From JBFXAN01 sp050184225 (GTDB lineage Bacteria > Chloroflexota > Dehalococcoidia > CAUJGQ01), in the NCBI GenBank assembly GCA_050184225.1, contig JBFXAN010000148.1:1-16117 (forward strand): a DNA stretch of 16,117 nt. The letters are read 5' to 3'. Position 1 is the stretch's first letter. Each line of letters opens with the position of its first letter. The position numbers were made by a program, and so were the translations under genes. Below, piece by piece: positions 1 through 7,297 of the stretch. The notes below the pieces were generated by a model. It had not been told where the DNA came from. It did no database searches and worked only from the letters and a program-made list of their open reading frames with translations.

Positions 1-2
1 TC

Positions 3-110
3 CTCACCGATCTCGATGCCGACCCCGCCCGCGTTCGGTCGCTGGCCGGCTGGGCCTGGATTCAGGACGCCCTCGCTGCGCTCCCGGCGCTCGACCAGAA
101 TGCGGCGTAG
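3..110 (+). CDS. 3' end of an unidentified gene (partial)
   Basis: The frame that enters at the left edge stays open for 35 codons and ends at TAG (108-110). Its residues are mostly Ala, Leu, Asp and Arg, in codons ending in C or G, as in neighbouring real genes. The tail looks helical (WAWIQDALAALPALDQ). I do not recognise the family, and the start lies outside the window. It could be the C-terminus of a regulator or enzyme; nothing seen decides this. Being short, it could also be a chance open frame, but its codon bias argues for coding. Confidence 0.5.
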   Translation, partial: LTDLDADPARVRSLAGWAWIQDALAALPALDQNAA

Positions 111-333
111 TCATGCGGGATTGGTATGAGATCCGACAAGGTGATTCGACCAACAAGCGACATGCACTTCCACGACTCTTGCCCATGGTTCGGCGTCTGT
201 CGCGGCCGGACATGCCCGATTCTTTGACAGTGACAGTGATAGACCCAGCCTGGAGTCTGAGTGCCCCACTACCAGACCGATATGATGGAGGCACGAAGGT
301 AGACGGATCCTGTCGCAGGAAGGACACGGCGGC
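111..333. other. Intergenic stretch before the first toxin-antitoxin pair
   Basis: No open frame here has convincing coding character. It contains a TTGACA-like hexamer at 224-229 inside a short TGACAG tandem repeat, with no good -10 at the usual distance. The better promoter candidate is the TATGAT at 281-286. I see no clear hairpin terminator for the gene ending at 110. Confidence 0.5.
281..324 (+). promoter_or_regulatory. Promoter and leader of the first UPF0175/DUF3368 pair
   Basis: TATGAT at 281-286 is a good -10. The -35 is poor (CTGAGT at 257-262, 18 bp away). Downstream lies TCCTGTCGCAGGA (308-320), a perfect 5-bp inverted repeat with a 3-base loop that runs into the Shine-Dalgarno AGGAAGGA, 9 bases before the ATG at 334. 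The second pair has the same order: TATGAT at 7298-7303 and TCCTGTCGCGGAAGGA from 7327. This conservation suggests an autoregulatory operator or a translational hairpin. That function is inferred. Confidence 0.5.
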
Positions 334-606
334 ATGGCAGGGATTGAACTGCATCTCGATGAAGATCTCGTGCAGGCGTTGCACAAGATTGACCAACCGG
401 TGGAGCAAGCTGCGCGGGAGTTGATCGTGCTGGAACTTTACCGGCGCGATCTGATCACGAGCGGTAAAGCGGCGGAACTGCTCGGCATGCCCCGAACTCG
501 GTTCATCGAGTATGCCGGTGAACTTGGTGTGCCGTACTTCCGTCTCACCGCCGCTGAAGTGAAGGCAGACGCGGATCTGGCGCATGACATCGCGTCGCAG
601 CGATGA
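334..606 (+). CDS. UPF0175 family antitoxin (copy 1)
   Basis: This 90-residue protein matches the UPF0175 family of small DNA-binding antitoxins. It opens with a short strand and helix (IELHLDEDLVQALHKI). The family hallmark QPVEQAARELIVLELYRR follows at about residues 20-38, then a helix-turn-helix-like segment (SGKAAELLGMPRTRFIEYAGELG) and a weakly conserved acidic tail. It presumably neutralises the PIN toxin encoded next and represses its own promoter, as is usual for such pairs. Its stop overlaps the toxin start (ATGA, 603-606), so the two are translationally coupled. The start is supported by AGGAAGGA 9 bases upstream. A paralogue lies at 7348-7608 and shares 18 consecutive identical residues. 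The family call is secure; the antitoxin role rests on family knowledge and the neighbour. Confidence 0.88.
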   Translation: MAGIELHLDEDLVQALHKIDQPVEQAARELIVLELYRRDLITSGKAAELLGMPRTRFIEYAGELGVPYFRLTAAEVKADADLAHDIASQR

Positions 607-1058
607 TCGTCTCCAATTCGAGTCCGCTCATCGCCCTGACACAGATCGAGATGCTCTGGCTGCTTCCTGCCCTGTTCGAGCAGGTGTACATCCCGTCCGC
701 TGTCGCAGACGAAACGGCACGAAGCGTTCCTGCTTCCCCATGGTTGAACATACGACCGCTGAACGATCCCGTGAATGAGCACGTTGCCAGAGCCGGTCTA
801 GGCCGCGGCGAGAGCGAGGCATTGAGTCTAGCTCTGGAACTGAACCGGACAACAGTCATCCTTGACGAGCGTGCTGCACGCCGGCTCGCGGGCGAGTTGG
901 GAGTTCCCGTAACCGGGACGCTTGGCACCTTGCTGGAGGCGCGACGGCGTTATGTCATCGCCTCACTCCGGCCACACCTGCAAGCGCTCATCGATGTGCG
1001 GTTCTATCTGACACCAAACCTCGTCCGTGAACTCCTTGCGGAGGTCGGAGAGACGTAA
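603..1058 (+). CDS. DUF3368 family PIN-domain toxin (copy 1)
   Basis: This 151-residue protein has the DUF3368 pattern, a PIN-like ribonuclease family. It begins with the signature MIVSNSSPLIAL, where Asn5 stands at the place of the first PIN aspartate. It then has GRGESEALSLA (Glu70, Glu72), VILDER (Asp88), and a C-terminal GTLGTLLEA helix region. These acidic residues are the likely metal ligands. PIN toxins of TA modules usually cleave RNA; the target here is unknown. The gene overlaps the antitoxin stop by four bases and looks intact over its full length, unlike copy 2 at 7605-8073. It is therefore the functional reference for judging the broken copy. Confidence 0.87.
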   Translation: MIVSNSSPLIALTQIEMLWLLPALFEQVYIPSAVADETARSVPASPWLNIRPLNDPVNEHVARAGLGRGESEALSLALELNRTTVILDERAARRLAGELGVPVTGTLGTLLEARRRYVIASLRPHLQALIDVRFYLTPNLVRELLAEVGET

Positions 1059-1104
1059 TCGACTCACCCGGAGACGTTTTGTTTCCGAACACGCAGGGTA
1101 GAAT

Positions 1105-1150
1105 GGTCCTCACGGCGGCACCTCGGTCGCTATCTCCCATCGTGAGGACC
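1105..1150 (+). promoter_or_regulatory. Inverted repeat covering the ribosome binding site of the VOC gene
   Basis: GGTCCTCACG (1105-1114) and CGTGAGGACC (1141-1150) are perfect 10-bp reverse complements separated by 26 bases. The right arm contains GAGGA, the likely Shine-Dalgarno, ending 5 bases before the ATG at 1155. Folding would hide the ribosome binding site, so this could be a translational switch or a dimeric repressor operator. A possible -10 (TAGAAT, 1099-1104) abuts the left arm, so the arms lie at or just after the transcription start. The function is inferred. Confidence 0.55.
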
Positions 1151-1154
1151 CACC

Positions 1155-1565
1155 ATGCCCGCGATCACCGGCATCGCCCACGTCGAGCTCACCGTCCGCG
1201 ACCTCGATACCAGCGAGGCGTGGTACGCCAACCTGCTGAGCGTGCGCCGTGTCTGGGAAGGGAGCGATGACACGTACGGCATCGACGCCCGCGCCCTCCG
1301 CGAGCCGGTCAGCGGCATCGTGATCGCCCTCACTCAGCACCGAGCCGGCTCATCCGAGATGTTCGACGTCACCAGGCCGGGCCTCGACCATCTCTCGTTC
1401 GCCGTGGCCGACCGCGACGAGCTTCGGGCCTGGGAGCAGCGTCTCGCCGAGTTGGGCGTCGACTACACGCCGATCGAGGAGTGGGTGCACGGCGCCGGCC
1501 TGACCGCGCGCGACCCGGACGGCATCGCCCTCGAGTTCTACGTCCGCGGCGCCGCCCAGGGCTAG
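1155..1565 (+). CDS. VOC superfamily (glyoxalase/dioxygenase-fold) protein
   Basis: This 136-residue single-unit protein has the vicinal-oxygen-chelate layout of two beta-alpha-beta-beta-beta halves. Residues 6-10 (GIAHV) open the first half and 76-82 (GLDHLSF) the second. The C-terminus has the typical DPDGIALEFY. His9, His79 and Glu127 sit at the usual metal-ligand positions. The family includes glyoxalase I, ring-cleavage dioxygenases and antibiotic-binding proteins, and the substrate cannot be told from sequence. The start follows GAGGA with 5 bases between; that site lies inside the 10-bp stem described at 1105-1150. The gene stands alone between the first toxin pair and a convergent ThuA-like gene, only 33 bases away. 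The fold is confident; the substrate is unknown. Confidence 0.85.
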   Translation: MPAITGIAHVELTVRDLDTSEAWYANLLSVRRVWEGSDDTYGIDARALREPVSGIVIALTQHRAGSSEMFDVTRPGLDHLSFAVADRDELRAWEQRLAELGVDYTPIEEWVHGAGLTARDPDGIALEFYVRGAAQG

Positions 1566-1598
1566 CACCACGGCGATCAGACATCAGCCTGCCGCGCC

Positions 1599-2420
1599 CT
1601 ACCCGCGCATCCCCCAGGTGATCGCGTTATGCACCAGCGTCTGAAACGGCGCCTTCTCCCACGGATCACGGAAGATGAGCGGTGTCTTGCCCTCTGGATC
1701 GACGCTGCGGTCCACCGATCCCTGGATGTTATTCCCAGGGTTGTGGCAGTGGCCGAGAGCGACGTAGGTCACGCCGCCATCGCCAACGTCCCGCGTGTAC
1801 CCGAGCACGCGCGTCTTGCCGTCTGCTTGCAGCGACGTGTCTTCGGGATAGATCGTGCCGATCGCGGCCGAAACGGCGTCCGGCCCGTACTCGGCGGTCA
1901 GTAGGACGCGCGTCGAGGCCGGGTCCTGGATCTCGATGAAGTACGGCTCATCCGCAACCTCGAATGAACTCGGCAGCCCATTGGTGAGCGTGTCATCCGC
2001 ATCGCCCACATCGACCTGGATCTTGCGGATCGGCGGATGCGTGAGGAAGTAGCCGCCCAACACCTCATGGTGCTCCAGCTTCAGAAAGCGCCGCTGGCGC
2101 GAGCCCTCGACGCGCACCGCCTTGCCCCCGGTCGTGCCGTGCAGACCGAGCCAGCGTCCGCCGCCCTCCAGCCATCGCCGGATCGCCGCCGACTGCGCCG
2201 CATCCGGATACGGACCGGCGACGTAGGTGATCAGCAGCCGGCTGACGGGGAGCCACTTCTCCACATCGACGAAGTCGCCGGAGACGGACGCCGGGATCTC
2301 CTGCTCGTGCAGCATCTCCAGCAACCGGAGCCGGGCATAGTCGTGGTCGTGCCCCGCATCGCTGCCCGGCGGAAATCCCCCGGCGATCAGATGAGCCCGC
2401 GACGGTCCCGTAGCAACCAT
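1599..2420 (-). CDS. ThuA-like domain protein
   Basis: This 273-residue protein resembles the ThuA family, which has a class I glutamine-amidotransferase-like fold and is often linked to sugar (trehalose) utilisation. Diagnostic pieces are GGGRWLGLHGTTGG (about residues 86-99), then HHEVLGGYFLTHPP, and near the C-terminus VTYVALGHCHNPGN, matching the family's conserved Gly-His. The N-terminus (HLIAGGFPPGSDAGHDHDYAR) is the expected first strand. The frame is open up to 2606, but the ATG at 2420 is chosen because AAGGGGG lies about 9 bases before it and the protein upstream has no ThuA character. Catalytic activity has not been shown for most members, so only the fold is claimed. It converges on the VOC gene and diverges from the PRTase gene. 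A TACAAT on its strand at 2501-2496 is a possible -10. Confidence 0.82.
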   Translation of the reverse strand: MVATGPSRAHLIAGGFPPGSDAGHDHDYARLRLLEMLHEQEIPASVSGDFVDVEKWLPVSRLLITYVAGPYPDAAQSAAIRRWLEGGGRWLGLHGTTGGKAVRVEGSRQRRFLKLEHHEVLGGYFLTHPPIRKIQVDVGDADDTLTNGLPSSFEVADEPYFIEIQDPASTRVLLTAEYGPDAVSAAIGTIYPEDTSLQADGKTRVLGYTRDVGDGGVTYVALGHCHNPGNNIQGSVDRSVDPEGKTPLIFRDPWEKAPFQTLVHNAITWGMRG

Positions 2421-2604
2421 GGAACAGATCCCCCTTCCGAATGCTGCGTTCGCGGGACGTGATCTCAGCCGCGCCCCGATATCCTCGTGCCGGCCATTGT
2501 ACGGCGTGGTATGCAGGATGGAAGTGCAGGCGCGATGACGCGCACCACGACGAATGTCCATCGGGACGGTGTCACCACATGCAAAGGGAATGGCGGACCG
2601 ACAC

Positions 2605-3222
2605 ATGCAAGACGAACTGATTCAACTGCTCGCCGCACGGCGCGGTCACTTCAGCCTGGAGTCGGGGCATCATGGCGACCTCTGGCTGCACCTTGAGCTG
2701 CTGTTCCTGCGGCCGCGGGCGATCCAGCCGTTCGCTCAAGAACTGGCGCGGCGGCTCTCAGTCCATACGATCGATGCAGTCTGCGGTCCGCTGGTGGAGG
2801 GCGCGTTCGTGGCGCAGCTCGTCGCGGCAGAACTGGATGTCGAGTTCTCGTATGCGGAGCCGATCCGGCATCCCGACCGTAGCGGCCTCTACCCGGTGGA
2901 GTACCGGCTTCCGGATGCGCTGCGCCAGACCGTTCGCGGGAAGTCCGTCGCGATCGTGAACGACGTGATCAATGCCGGTTCCGCGGTCGGCGGAACCTTT
3001 CGCGACCTCGAAGCGTGCGGTGCCAGGCCGGTCGCAATCGGAACGCTGCTCGTTCTCGGATCGTGGACGGCACGCTTCGCCGCCGACAAAGGCATCCCGC
3101 TGGAATGCCTCGCCTCACTCTCCAACACCATCTGGACACCATCGACCTGCCCGCTGTGCGCCGATGGGACGCCATTGGATCGAAGCAGCGAGACGATGCC
3201 GAGTGCAGCGATTGCCGAATGA
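2605..3222 (+). CDS. Orotate phosphoribosyltransferase-like protein
   Basis: This protein has 205 residues from the ATG at 2605. The N-terminus (LLAARRGHFSLESGHHGDLWLHLE) resembles the orotate-binding start of PyrE-type enzymes. The PRPP-binding loop is VAIVNDVINAGSA at residues 115-127. In PyrE the two residues after the hydrophobic strand are normally both acidic; here they are Asn119-Asp120. A CPLC pair at 182-185 near the C-terminus is unusual for PyrE. The frame is open from 2554, and ATGs at 2554 and 2590 are alternatives. I prefer 2605 because GGCGGA lies 7 bases before it and family similarity begins there. No other pyrimidine gene is nearby, so it may be a specialised paralogue or act on another base. 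The family is fairly sure; orotate specificity is not. Confidence 0.75.
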   Translation: MQDELIQLLAARRGHFSLESGHHGDLWLHLELLFLRPRAIQPFAQELARRLSVHTIDAVCGPLVEGAFVAQLVAAELDVEFSYAEPIRHPDRSGLYPVEYRLPDALRQTVRGKSVAIVNDVINAGSAVGGTFRDLEACGARPVAIGTLLVLGSWTARFAADKGIPLECLASLSNTIWTPSTCPLCADGTPLDRSSETMPSAAIAE

Positions 3223-3237
3223 GCGGGCGCTTGAATG

Positions 3238-3441
3238 TCAGCCCACCGCGGTTCTAGACCCCGTCGATGTGCGGCGTGAGTCATCGCGAATGGTTGTCGC
3301 CAGCCCTTCGAAGATAGGTGGCGGCGGACGATACACGCCGCCGTCGAGGGAATCGAGCACCGGGAAGTCGACACCGGCGAAGGTCCGCGGTGACCGATAG
3401 CGCGGAACGACATGCAGGTGCACATGGGCATCCTGGTTCAT
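3238..3441 (-). pseudogene. HIT-family hydrolase remnant (C-terminal half only)
   Basis: This frame reads MNQDAHVHLHVVPRYRSPRTF and continues about 45 residues to TGA. HVHLHVV (residues 6-12) is a complete HIT signature, His-x-His-x-His-x-x, and the preceding Asn and following PRY are also typical. HIT proteins are nucleotide hydrolases and transferases of roughly 110-150 residues. Here the N-terminal half is missing: upstream sequence in the same frame lies inside the ltrA-like gene and has no HIT character. The ATG is 10 bases after the ltrA-like stop, so a short product might still be made by coupled translation, but it lacks half the fold. I read it as a deletion remnant. Confidence 0.7.
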
Positions 3442-3451
3442 CCGGCCGCGC

Positions 3452-4669
3452 TCACGCACTTCCCGCCGTCTGCACGCTCGGCACATGTCCCAGCGACCGC
3501 ACGGCGCGCGTATCCCACGCGGCAACGGCGACCACCACCGCGGTCGCCGCGATCCCGGTGGCCAGGAGCGGGGCAAGCAGACCAACCGGAATCAGCGCCG
3601 CCAGCGCCGCGACCGCCACCACGTGCGAGCGGGACAGCCGGCCGGAGAGCGCCCGCTTGAAGAGCGCGTGCCCGGCGAGGTACAGCGCCGGACCGCCCAG
3701 GATCACCGCCGTGGTCGAGACCGTCCCCGCGGCGTCCGGATGCGCGATCGTCAGCTCATCGGCGACCGCGGCAACGATGATCCCGGCGACCATCGGCAAA
3801 TGGAAGTACGTGTACGCCGAGCGTCCCAACCGTCCCGGGTCGGACGACGAAGCGATCACCTCGTTCGCCCACGCGGCGCCGCGGTCGAAGTAGACCCACC
3901 ACAGCGCCACGCTGCCGATGAAGGCCACCACCACCGCGGCCAGTGTCGCCCAGTCAAAGGGCAGGTCGCTGAACGTCGCCCCCGTCACCAGGATCGACTC
4001 GCCGAACGCGATGATGATCAGCAACTGGCAGCGCTCGGCCAGATGCTCGCCGGCGATCGTCCACTCCCCCGTGCGCGAGCGTCCCAGCCCCGGCGTCGCA
4101 AATCCGGCCACCGGCGCCGCAAAGTCCACTACCAGCGCCGCCAGCCACAACACCTCCCGCGCCGATCCCTCCGCCAGTCCGCCGGCCACCCAGAGCGCGC
4201 CCGCCATCACGAACCAGGCGAGGATCCGCTGGAAGGTGGGTCGCAACGGATCGCCGCGCCGCAGCGCCGCCAGCACGAACGCCGTCCGGCCGATCTGGAT
4301 CGTCGCGTACGCTCCCGCAAAGACCAATCCCCGTTCGCCGAACGCCTCCGGCAGCGCCGCCGACATGATCAAGCTGACCAGCATCACCCCAACCAGCATC
4401 AGCCGCACCGCCGGCTGGTCGGGGTCGAACCAGTTGGTGAACCACGCCGTATAGACCCAGGCCCACCACACCGCCAGGAGCACCATCAGCGTCTGCACGG
4501 CGCCGTGCAGCGTCAGATGCTCCAGCAGCAGATGCGAGAGCTGCGTCACCGCAAACACGTACACCAGATCGAAGAACAGCTCGACGGTTGTGACCCGATG
4601 GCCGCGCTCACCCTGCCCGCGCAGCAGACCCGCGCGTCCCTCGCTGTGCGTCATCTGCCCACCTGCCAT
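3452..4669 (-). CDS. Low temperature requirement A (LtrA) family membrane protein
   Basis: This 405-residue protein is dominated by hydrophobic helices. The diagnostic LtrA segment TVELFFDLVYVFAVTQL sits near residues 28-44. Further matching features are WWAWVYTAWFTNWFDPD and AEHLAERCQLLIIIAFGESILVTG, the most conserved LtrA motif. I see ten or more likely membrane segments. LtrA was named from a cold-sensitive Listeria locus; its molecular role is not established. The start at 4669 has AAGGG about 6 bases upstream. A GTG at 4687 and ATG at 4654 (with GGTGGG) are alternatives. The length is normal for the family. Its stop lies 10 bases before the HIT remnant, suggesting that a deletion joined them. 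Confidence 0.85.
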   Translation of the reverse strand: MAGGQMTHSEGRAGLLRGQGERGHRVTTVELFFDLVYVFAVTQLSHLLLEHLTLHGAVQTLMVLLAVWWAWVYTAWFTNWFDPDQPAVRLMLVGVMLVSLIMSAALPEAFGERGLVFAGAYATIQIGRTAFVLAALRRGDPLRPTFQRILAWFVMAGALWVAGGLAEGSAREVLWLAALVVDFAAPVAGFATPGLGRSRTGEWTIAGEHLAERCQLLIIIAFGESILVTGATFSDLPFDWATLAAVVVAFIGSVALWWVYFDRGAAWANEVIASSSDPGRLGRSAYTYFHLPMVAGIIVAAVADELTIAHPDAAGTVSTTAVILGGPALYLAGHALFKRALSGRLSRSHVVAVAALAALIPVGLLAPLLATGIAATAVVVAVAAWDTRAVRSLGHVPSVQTAGSA

Positions 4670-4710
4670 GCCAACCCTTCGGTGCACTCTCCCTCGCTTG
4701 ATAGCACGTA

Positions 4711-4800
4711 TTATCGCCCGTGGCTACCAGACAGGAGCCCAGCCGTCCGCGCCAGCAGCAGCACCGTCGCGCGGACAATCGCCGCCACGCACTCTGTGAC
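4711..4800 (-). pseudogene. Remnant of an M28 peptidase 3' end
   Basis: On the minus strand, a frame ending at TAA (4713-4711) reads VAAIVRATVLLLARTAGLL. The C-terminus of the intact M28 peptidase at 8105 reads VAAIVRATALLLARVAGLV. The nucleotide match covers about 60 bases with many third-position changes, so it is an old paralogue or a related gene, not a recent copy. In-frame sequence upstream meets a stop and shows no peptidase motifs, so at most 30 codons survive. It lies in the gap between the LtrA-like and CoA-transferase genes. Confidence 0.6.
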
Positions 4801-4985
4801 GTTTCCGCTGATGGAAAACTCCATCACCGATTACGACCTTCGCATCGCACCGCGACGCTTCGCCGGTGTCGGTCCGGGGGCCGAGTCCCACCGCTGACAT
4901 ACGCGCCGCATCGGGCCATGCGGCTTGACTTCGATGCGCGTAATGGCGAAGAGTAAGCCCAATGCGACGAGAGGTGGGCAGGACG
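4801..4985. other. Gap before the CoA-transferase, with a hairpin
   Basis: No gene is supported here. A 7-bp inverted repeat, GCCGCAT (4905-4911) and ATGCGGC (4918-4924), with a 6-base loop, is followed directly by TTGACT (4925-4930), a possible -35 with no good -10 at 16-18 bp. The hairpin could be an operator or a weak terminator. A 28-codon plus-strand frame (4811-4897) has no ribosome site and no recognisable family. Confidence 0.4.
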
Positions 4986-7241
4986 ATGGCCGGTGCGCTC
5001 GATGGCGTCAGAGTGATCGATTTCGGTCAGTACATCGCGGGACCGCTCGCGGCGATGCTGCTCGCCGACCAGGGCGCGAGCGTTATCCGCGTCGATCCGC
5101 CCGGCGGACCCCGCCTCGCGACACCGGCGAACGCCGTCTGGAACCGGGGCAAGCGCAGCATCGTCCTCGACCTGACGATCGATGATGACCGCGCCACCGC
5201 CCGCCGCCTGATCGAATCCGCCGATGTCGTCGTCGAGAACTTCCGCCCAGGCGTCATGGACCGGCTCGGCCTCGGCGCCGCGACGATCACGGCCGCCAAT
5301 CCTCGCCTCGTCTACCTCTCCCTGCCCGGCTTCGCATCGGATGATCCCCGCGCCGGCGTCGCCGCCTGGGAGGGCGTCGTCGAAACGGCCGCCGGCCGCT
5401 ACCGGCGCCAGGGCGACCCCGTCTTCAGCGCCATCCCCGTCTCCTCCGCCTATGCCGCCTTCGCCGGCGTCGTCAGCACCGTGATGGCACTCCACGCCCG
5501 CGGCCGCGACGGCGCCGGCCAGCGGATCGAGGTGCCGCTCTACGACGCCACGTTTACGCTCGTCGGCTACCAGGGGCAGCGGGTCCACAACGCCCCCGAC
5601 GCCGCCCCGCTGCCGGCGCTGCAGGGGCCGCGGGCGGCATGGTTCGGCGAACACCTCTGCAAAGACGGTCGCTACATCTACTTCCACCTCGGCAACAAGA
5701 ACGCGCTGAACTTCATCGAGGCGGTCGGCGCCGCCGGTTGGTGGCAGAACCCCGACGTGCGGGAGCAGGTAGACGCACTCTTCAAGACCAAGACCGCACA
5801 GGAGTGGGAGGAACTGGCCGCCACAATCGGCACCGAGTTGGTGATCTGCCGCAGCAGCGCCGAGTGGATGCAGGAGCGGCACGCCCGCCAGTCGAAGATG
5901 ATCATCGAAGTCGCCGACCCGCACTACGGCCGGATGCTGCAGCCCGGCATCCAGGCACGGCTCTCGGCCACCCCCGGCGCGATCCGGGGACCAGCCCCAG
6001 CCCTCGACGCCGACCGTGCCGCGATCTTGCAGGATCTCGAATCGCCGCGTCCCTCATCGCCTCCGGTCACCAGCGGGTCGCCACTGCGCTCCGTGCTGGA
6101 GGGTGTCAAAGTGCTGGACCTCTGCATCGTGTTGGCCGGTCCGACCTGCGGCCGCACGCTCGCCGAGTTCGGCGCCAATGTGATCAAGATCGACGGACCA
6201 CCCCGTCCCAGCGCGATCGCCAACGGCCGTCCCGACGCCAACGCCCCCAACTCCTTCAACATCGAGGTCAACCGCGGCAAGCGCAGCATCATCCTCGACC
6301 TGAAGACGCGCGAGGGGCAGGAGGTCTTCTGGAAGCTGGCCGAGGACGCCGATGTGATCGTCGAGAACTACCGCAAGGGCGTGATCGACCGCCTCGGCGT
6401 CGGCTATGAGGAGGTGCGGAGGCGCCGCCCGGACATCATCTACGCCTCACTCAACGCCTACGGCTATGAGGGTCCGTGGGCGGGATGGCCCGGCCACGAG
6501 CAACTGGCGCAGTCGGCGACAGGCATGGCCGTGCGGTTTGGCGGCGGCGGACAGCCACGCCTCCAGATCAGCGGCGCGCTCAACGACTTCGGCACCGGCC
6601 TGATGGGCGCGTATGCTGTCGCCCTCGCCCTGCTCCACCGGCAGCGCACGGGGCAGGGACAATTCGTCAACACCGCCCTCGCCTACACCGCCTGCACGCT
6701 GCAATCGCTCTTCATGCAGGACTTCGAGGGCAAGACCTGGAACGAACCGAAGGGGCAGGACGCCCTCGGCTTCGGACCGCTCCAGCGGCTCTACCGCGCG
6801 GCGGACGGCTGGTTCTTTCTCGGCGCCCGCGATTCGCACCTACCGGCGATCGCGGCGATCGAGGGTCTGCACGGCGCGTCCGGCCTGCGCGGCATGGCGC
6901 TGGAGAAACTCCTCGAAGCACGGTTCGCGAACGCTCCGGCCGCCGTCTGGGTGGAGCGCCTCGTCGCCGCTGGCGCCGGCGCCGCCGTGCTCTCGAGCAC
7001 GCGCGCGATCATGGACGACCCGTGGGCGAAGGCGCACGGCCTCTCGCTCACCCGCGATCACCCCGGCTTCGGCCCAATCGACACGATCGGCCCGGCGCCG
7101 CGCCTCTCCCGCACCCCGATAACCCCCGGCCGCCCCGCGCCCCAGTACGGCGCCGACACCGACGCGATCCTGGCCGAACACGGCCTCGCCGTCGACCGGG
7201 AGCGCCTCGTCAGCGCCGGCGCCGTTCGGCTACCGTCGTAG
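4986..7241 (+). CDS. Tandem-domain family III (CaiB/BaiF) CoA-transferase
   Basis: The protein has 751 residues, about twice the usual family length, and consists of two fused CaiB/BaiF-type units. Unit 1 (about 1-350) starts LDGVRVIDFGQYIAGPLAA and unit 2 (from about 369) starts LEGVKVLDLCIVLAGPTCG. Each unit has its own RGKRSI(V/I)LDL and VVENFRPGVMDRLG-type segment. Enzymes of this family move CoA between carboxylic acids through an aspartyl-CoA thioester. The aspartate position appears to be Asp534 in unit 2 (GALNDFGTG), whereas the aligned place in unit 1 is Ser153 (PVSSAYA), so only unit 2 may be catalytic. The ATG at 4986 is preferred over 4962 because GAGGTGG lies 8 bases before it. 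The substrate is unknown, and no pathway partner is adjacent. Confidence 0.9.
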   Translation: MAGALDGVRVIDFGQYIAGPLAAMLLADQGASVIRVDPPGGPRLATPANAVWNRGKRSIVLDLTIDDDRATARRLIESADVVVENFRPGVMDRLGLGAATITAANPRLVYLSLPGFASDDPRAGVAAWEGVVETAAGRYRRQGDPVFSAIPVSSAYAAFAGVVSTVMALHARGRDGAGQRIEVPLYDATFTLVGYQGQRVHNAPDAAPLPALQGPRAAWFGEHLCKDGRYIYFHLGNKNALNFIEAVGAAGWWQNPDVREQVDALFKTKTAQEWEELAATIGTELVICRSSAEWMQERHARQSKMIIEVADPHYGRMLQPGIQARLSATPGAIRGPAPALDADRAAILQDLESPRPSSPPVTSGSPLRSVLEGVKVLDLCIVLAGPTCGRTLAEFGANVIKIDGPPRPSAIANGRPDANAPNSFNIEVNRGKRSIILDLKTREGQEVFWKLAEDADVIVENYRKGVIDRLGVGYEEVRRRRPDIIYASLNAYGYEGPWAGWPGHEQLAQSATGMAVRFGGGGQPRLQISGALNDFGTGLMGAYAVALALLHRQRTGQGQFVNTALAYTACTLQSLFMQDFEGKTWNEPKGQDALGFGPLQRLYRAADGWFFLGARDSHLPAIAAIEGLHGASGLRGMALEKLLEARFANAPAAVWVERLVAAGAGAAVLSSTRAIMDDPWAKAHGLSLTRDHPGFGPIDTIGPAPRLSRTPITPGRPAPQYGADTDAILAEHGLAVDRERLVSAGAVRLPS

Positions 7242-7259
7242 TGAAGGGATGTGCGCGCC

Positions 7260-7289
7260 GGCCACACGATCATCGGCCACACGATCATC
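7260..7289. repeat. Two perfect 15-bp tandem repeats
   Basis: GGCCACACGATCATC occurs twice in perfect tandem (7260-7274 and 7275-7289) and is followed by another GG. It lies between the CoA-transferase stop and the TATGAT of the second toxin-antitoxin pair, ending 8 bases before that -10. This is where a repressor or activator would bind. No counterpart precedes the first pair. Confidence 0.8.
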
Positions 7290-7297
7290 GGCTGCGC

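Noticed and set aside
4..585. Long minus-strand open frame (193 codons) across the first antitoxin
   Set aside because: It is the complement of the UPF0175 gene and its leader. A similar shadow lies opposite copy 2, which explains the apparent conservation. No family character.
3485..4897. 470-codon plus-strand frame opposite the LtrA-like gene
   Set aside because: It is Arg/His/Gln/Pro-rich, typical of the antisense of a high-GC membrane protein gene, and has no recognisable domain.
4811..4897. 28-codon plus-strand frame in the gap before the CoA-transferase
   Set aside because: No Shine-Dalgarno, no family match that I recognise, and it lies in a remnant-rich gap.
4824..5924. 366-codon minus-strand frame opposite the CoA-transferase
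   Set aside because: It is a Gly/Ala/Asp/Val-rich antisense shadow; the plus strand here has clear family III CoA-transferase motifs.
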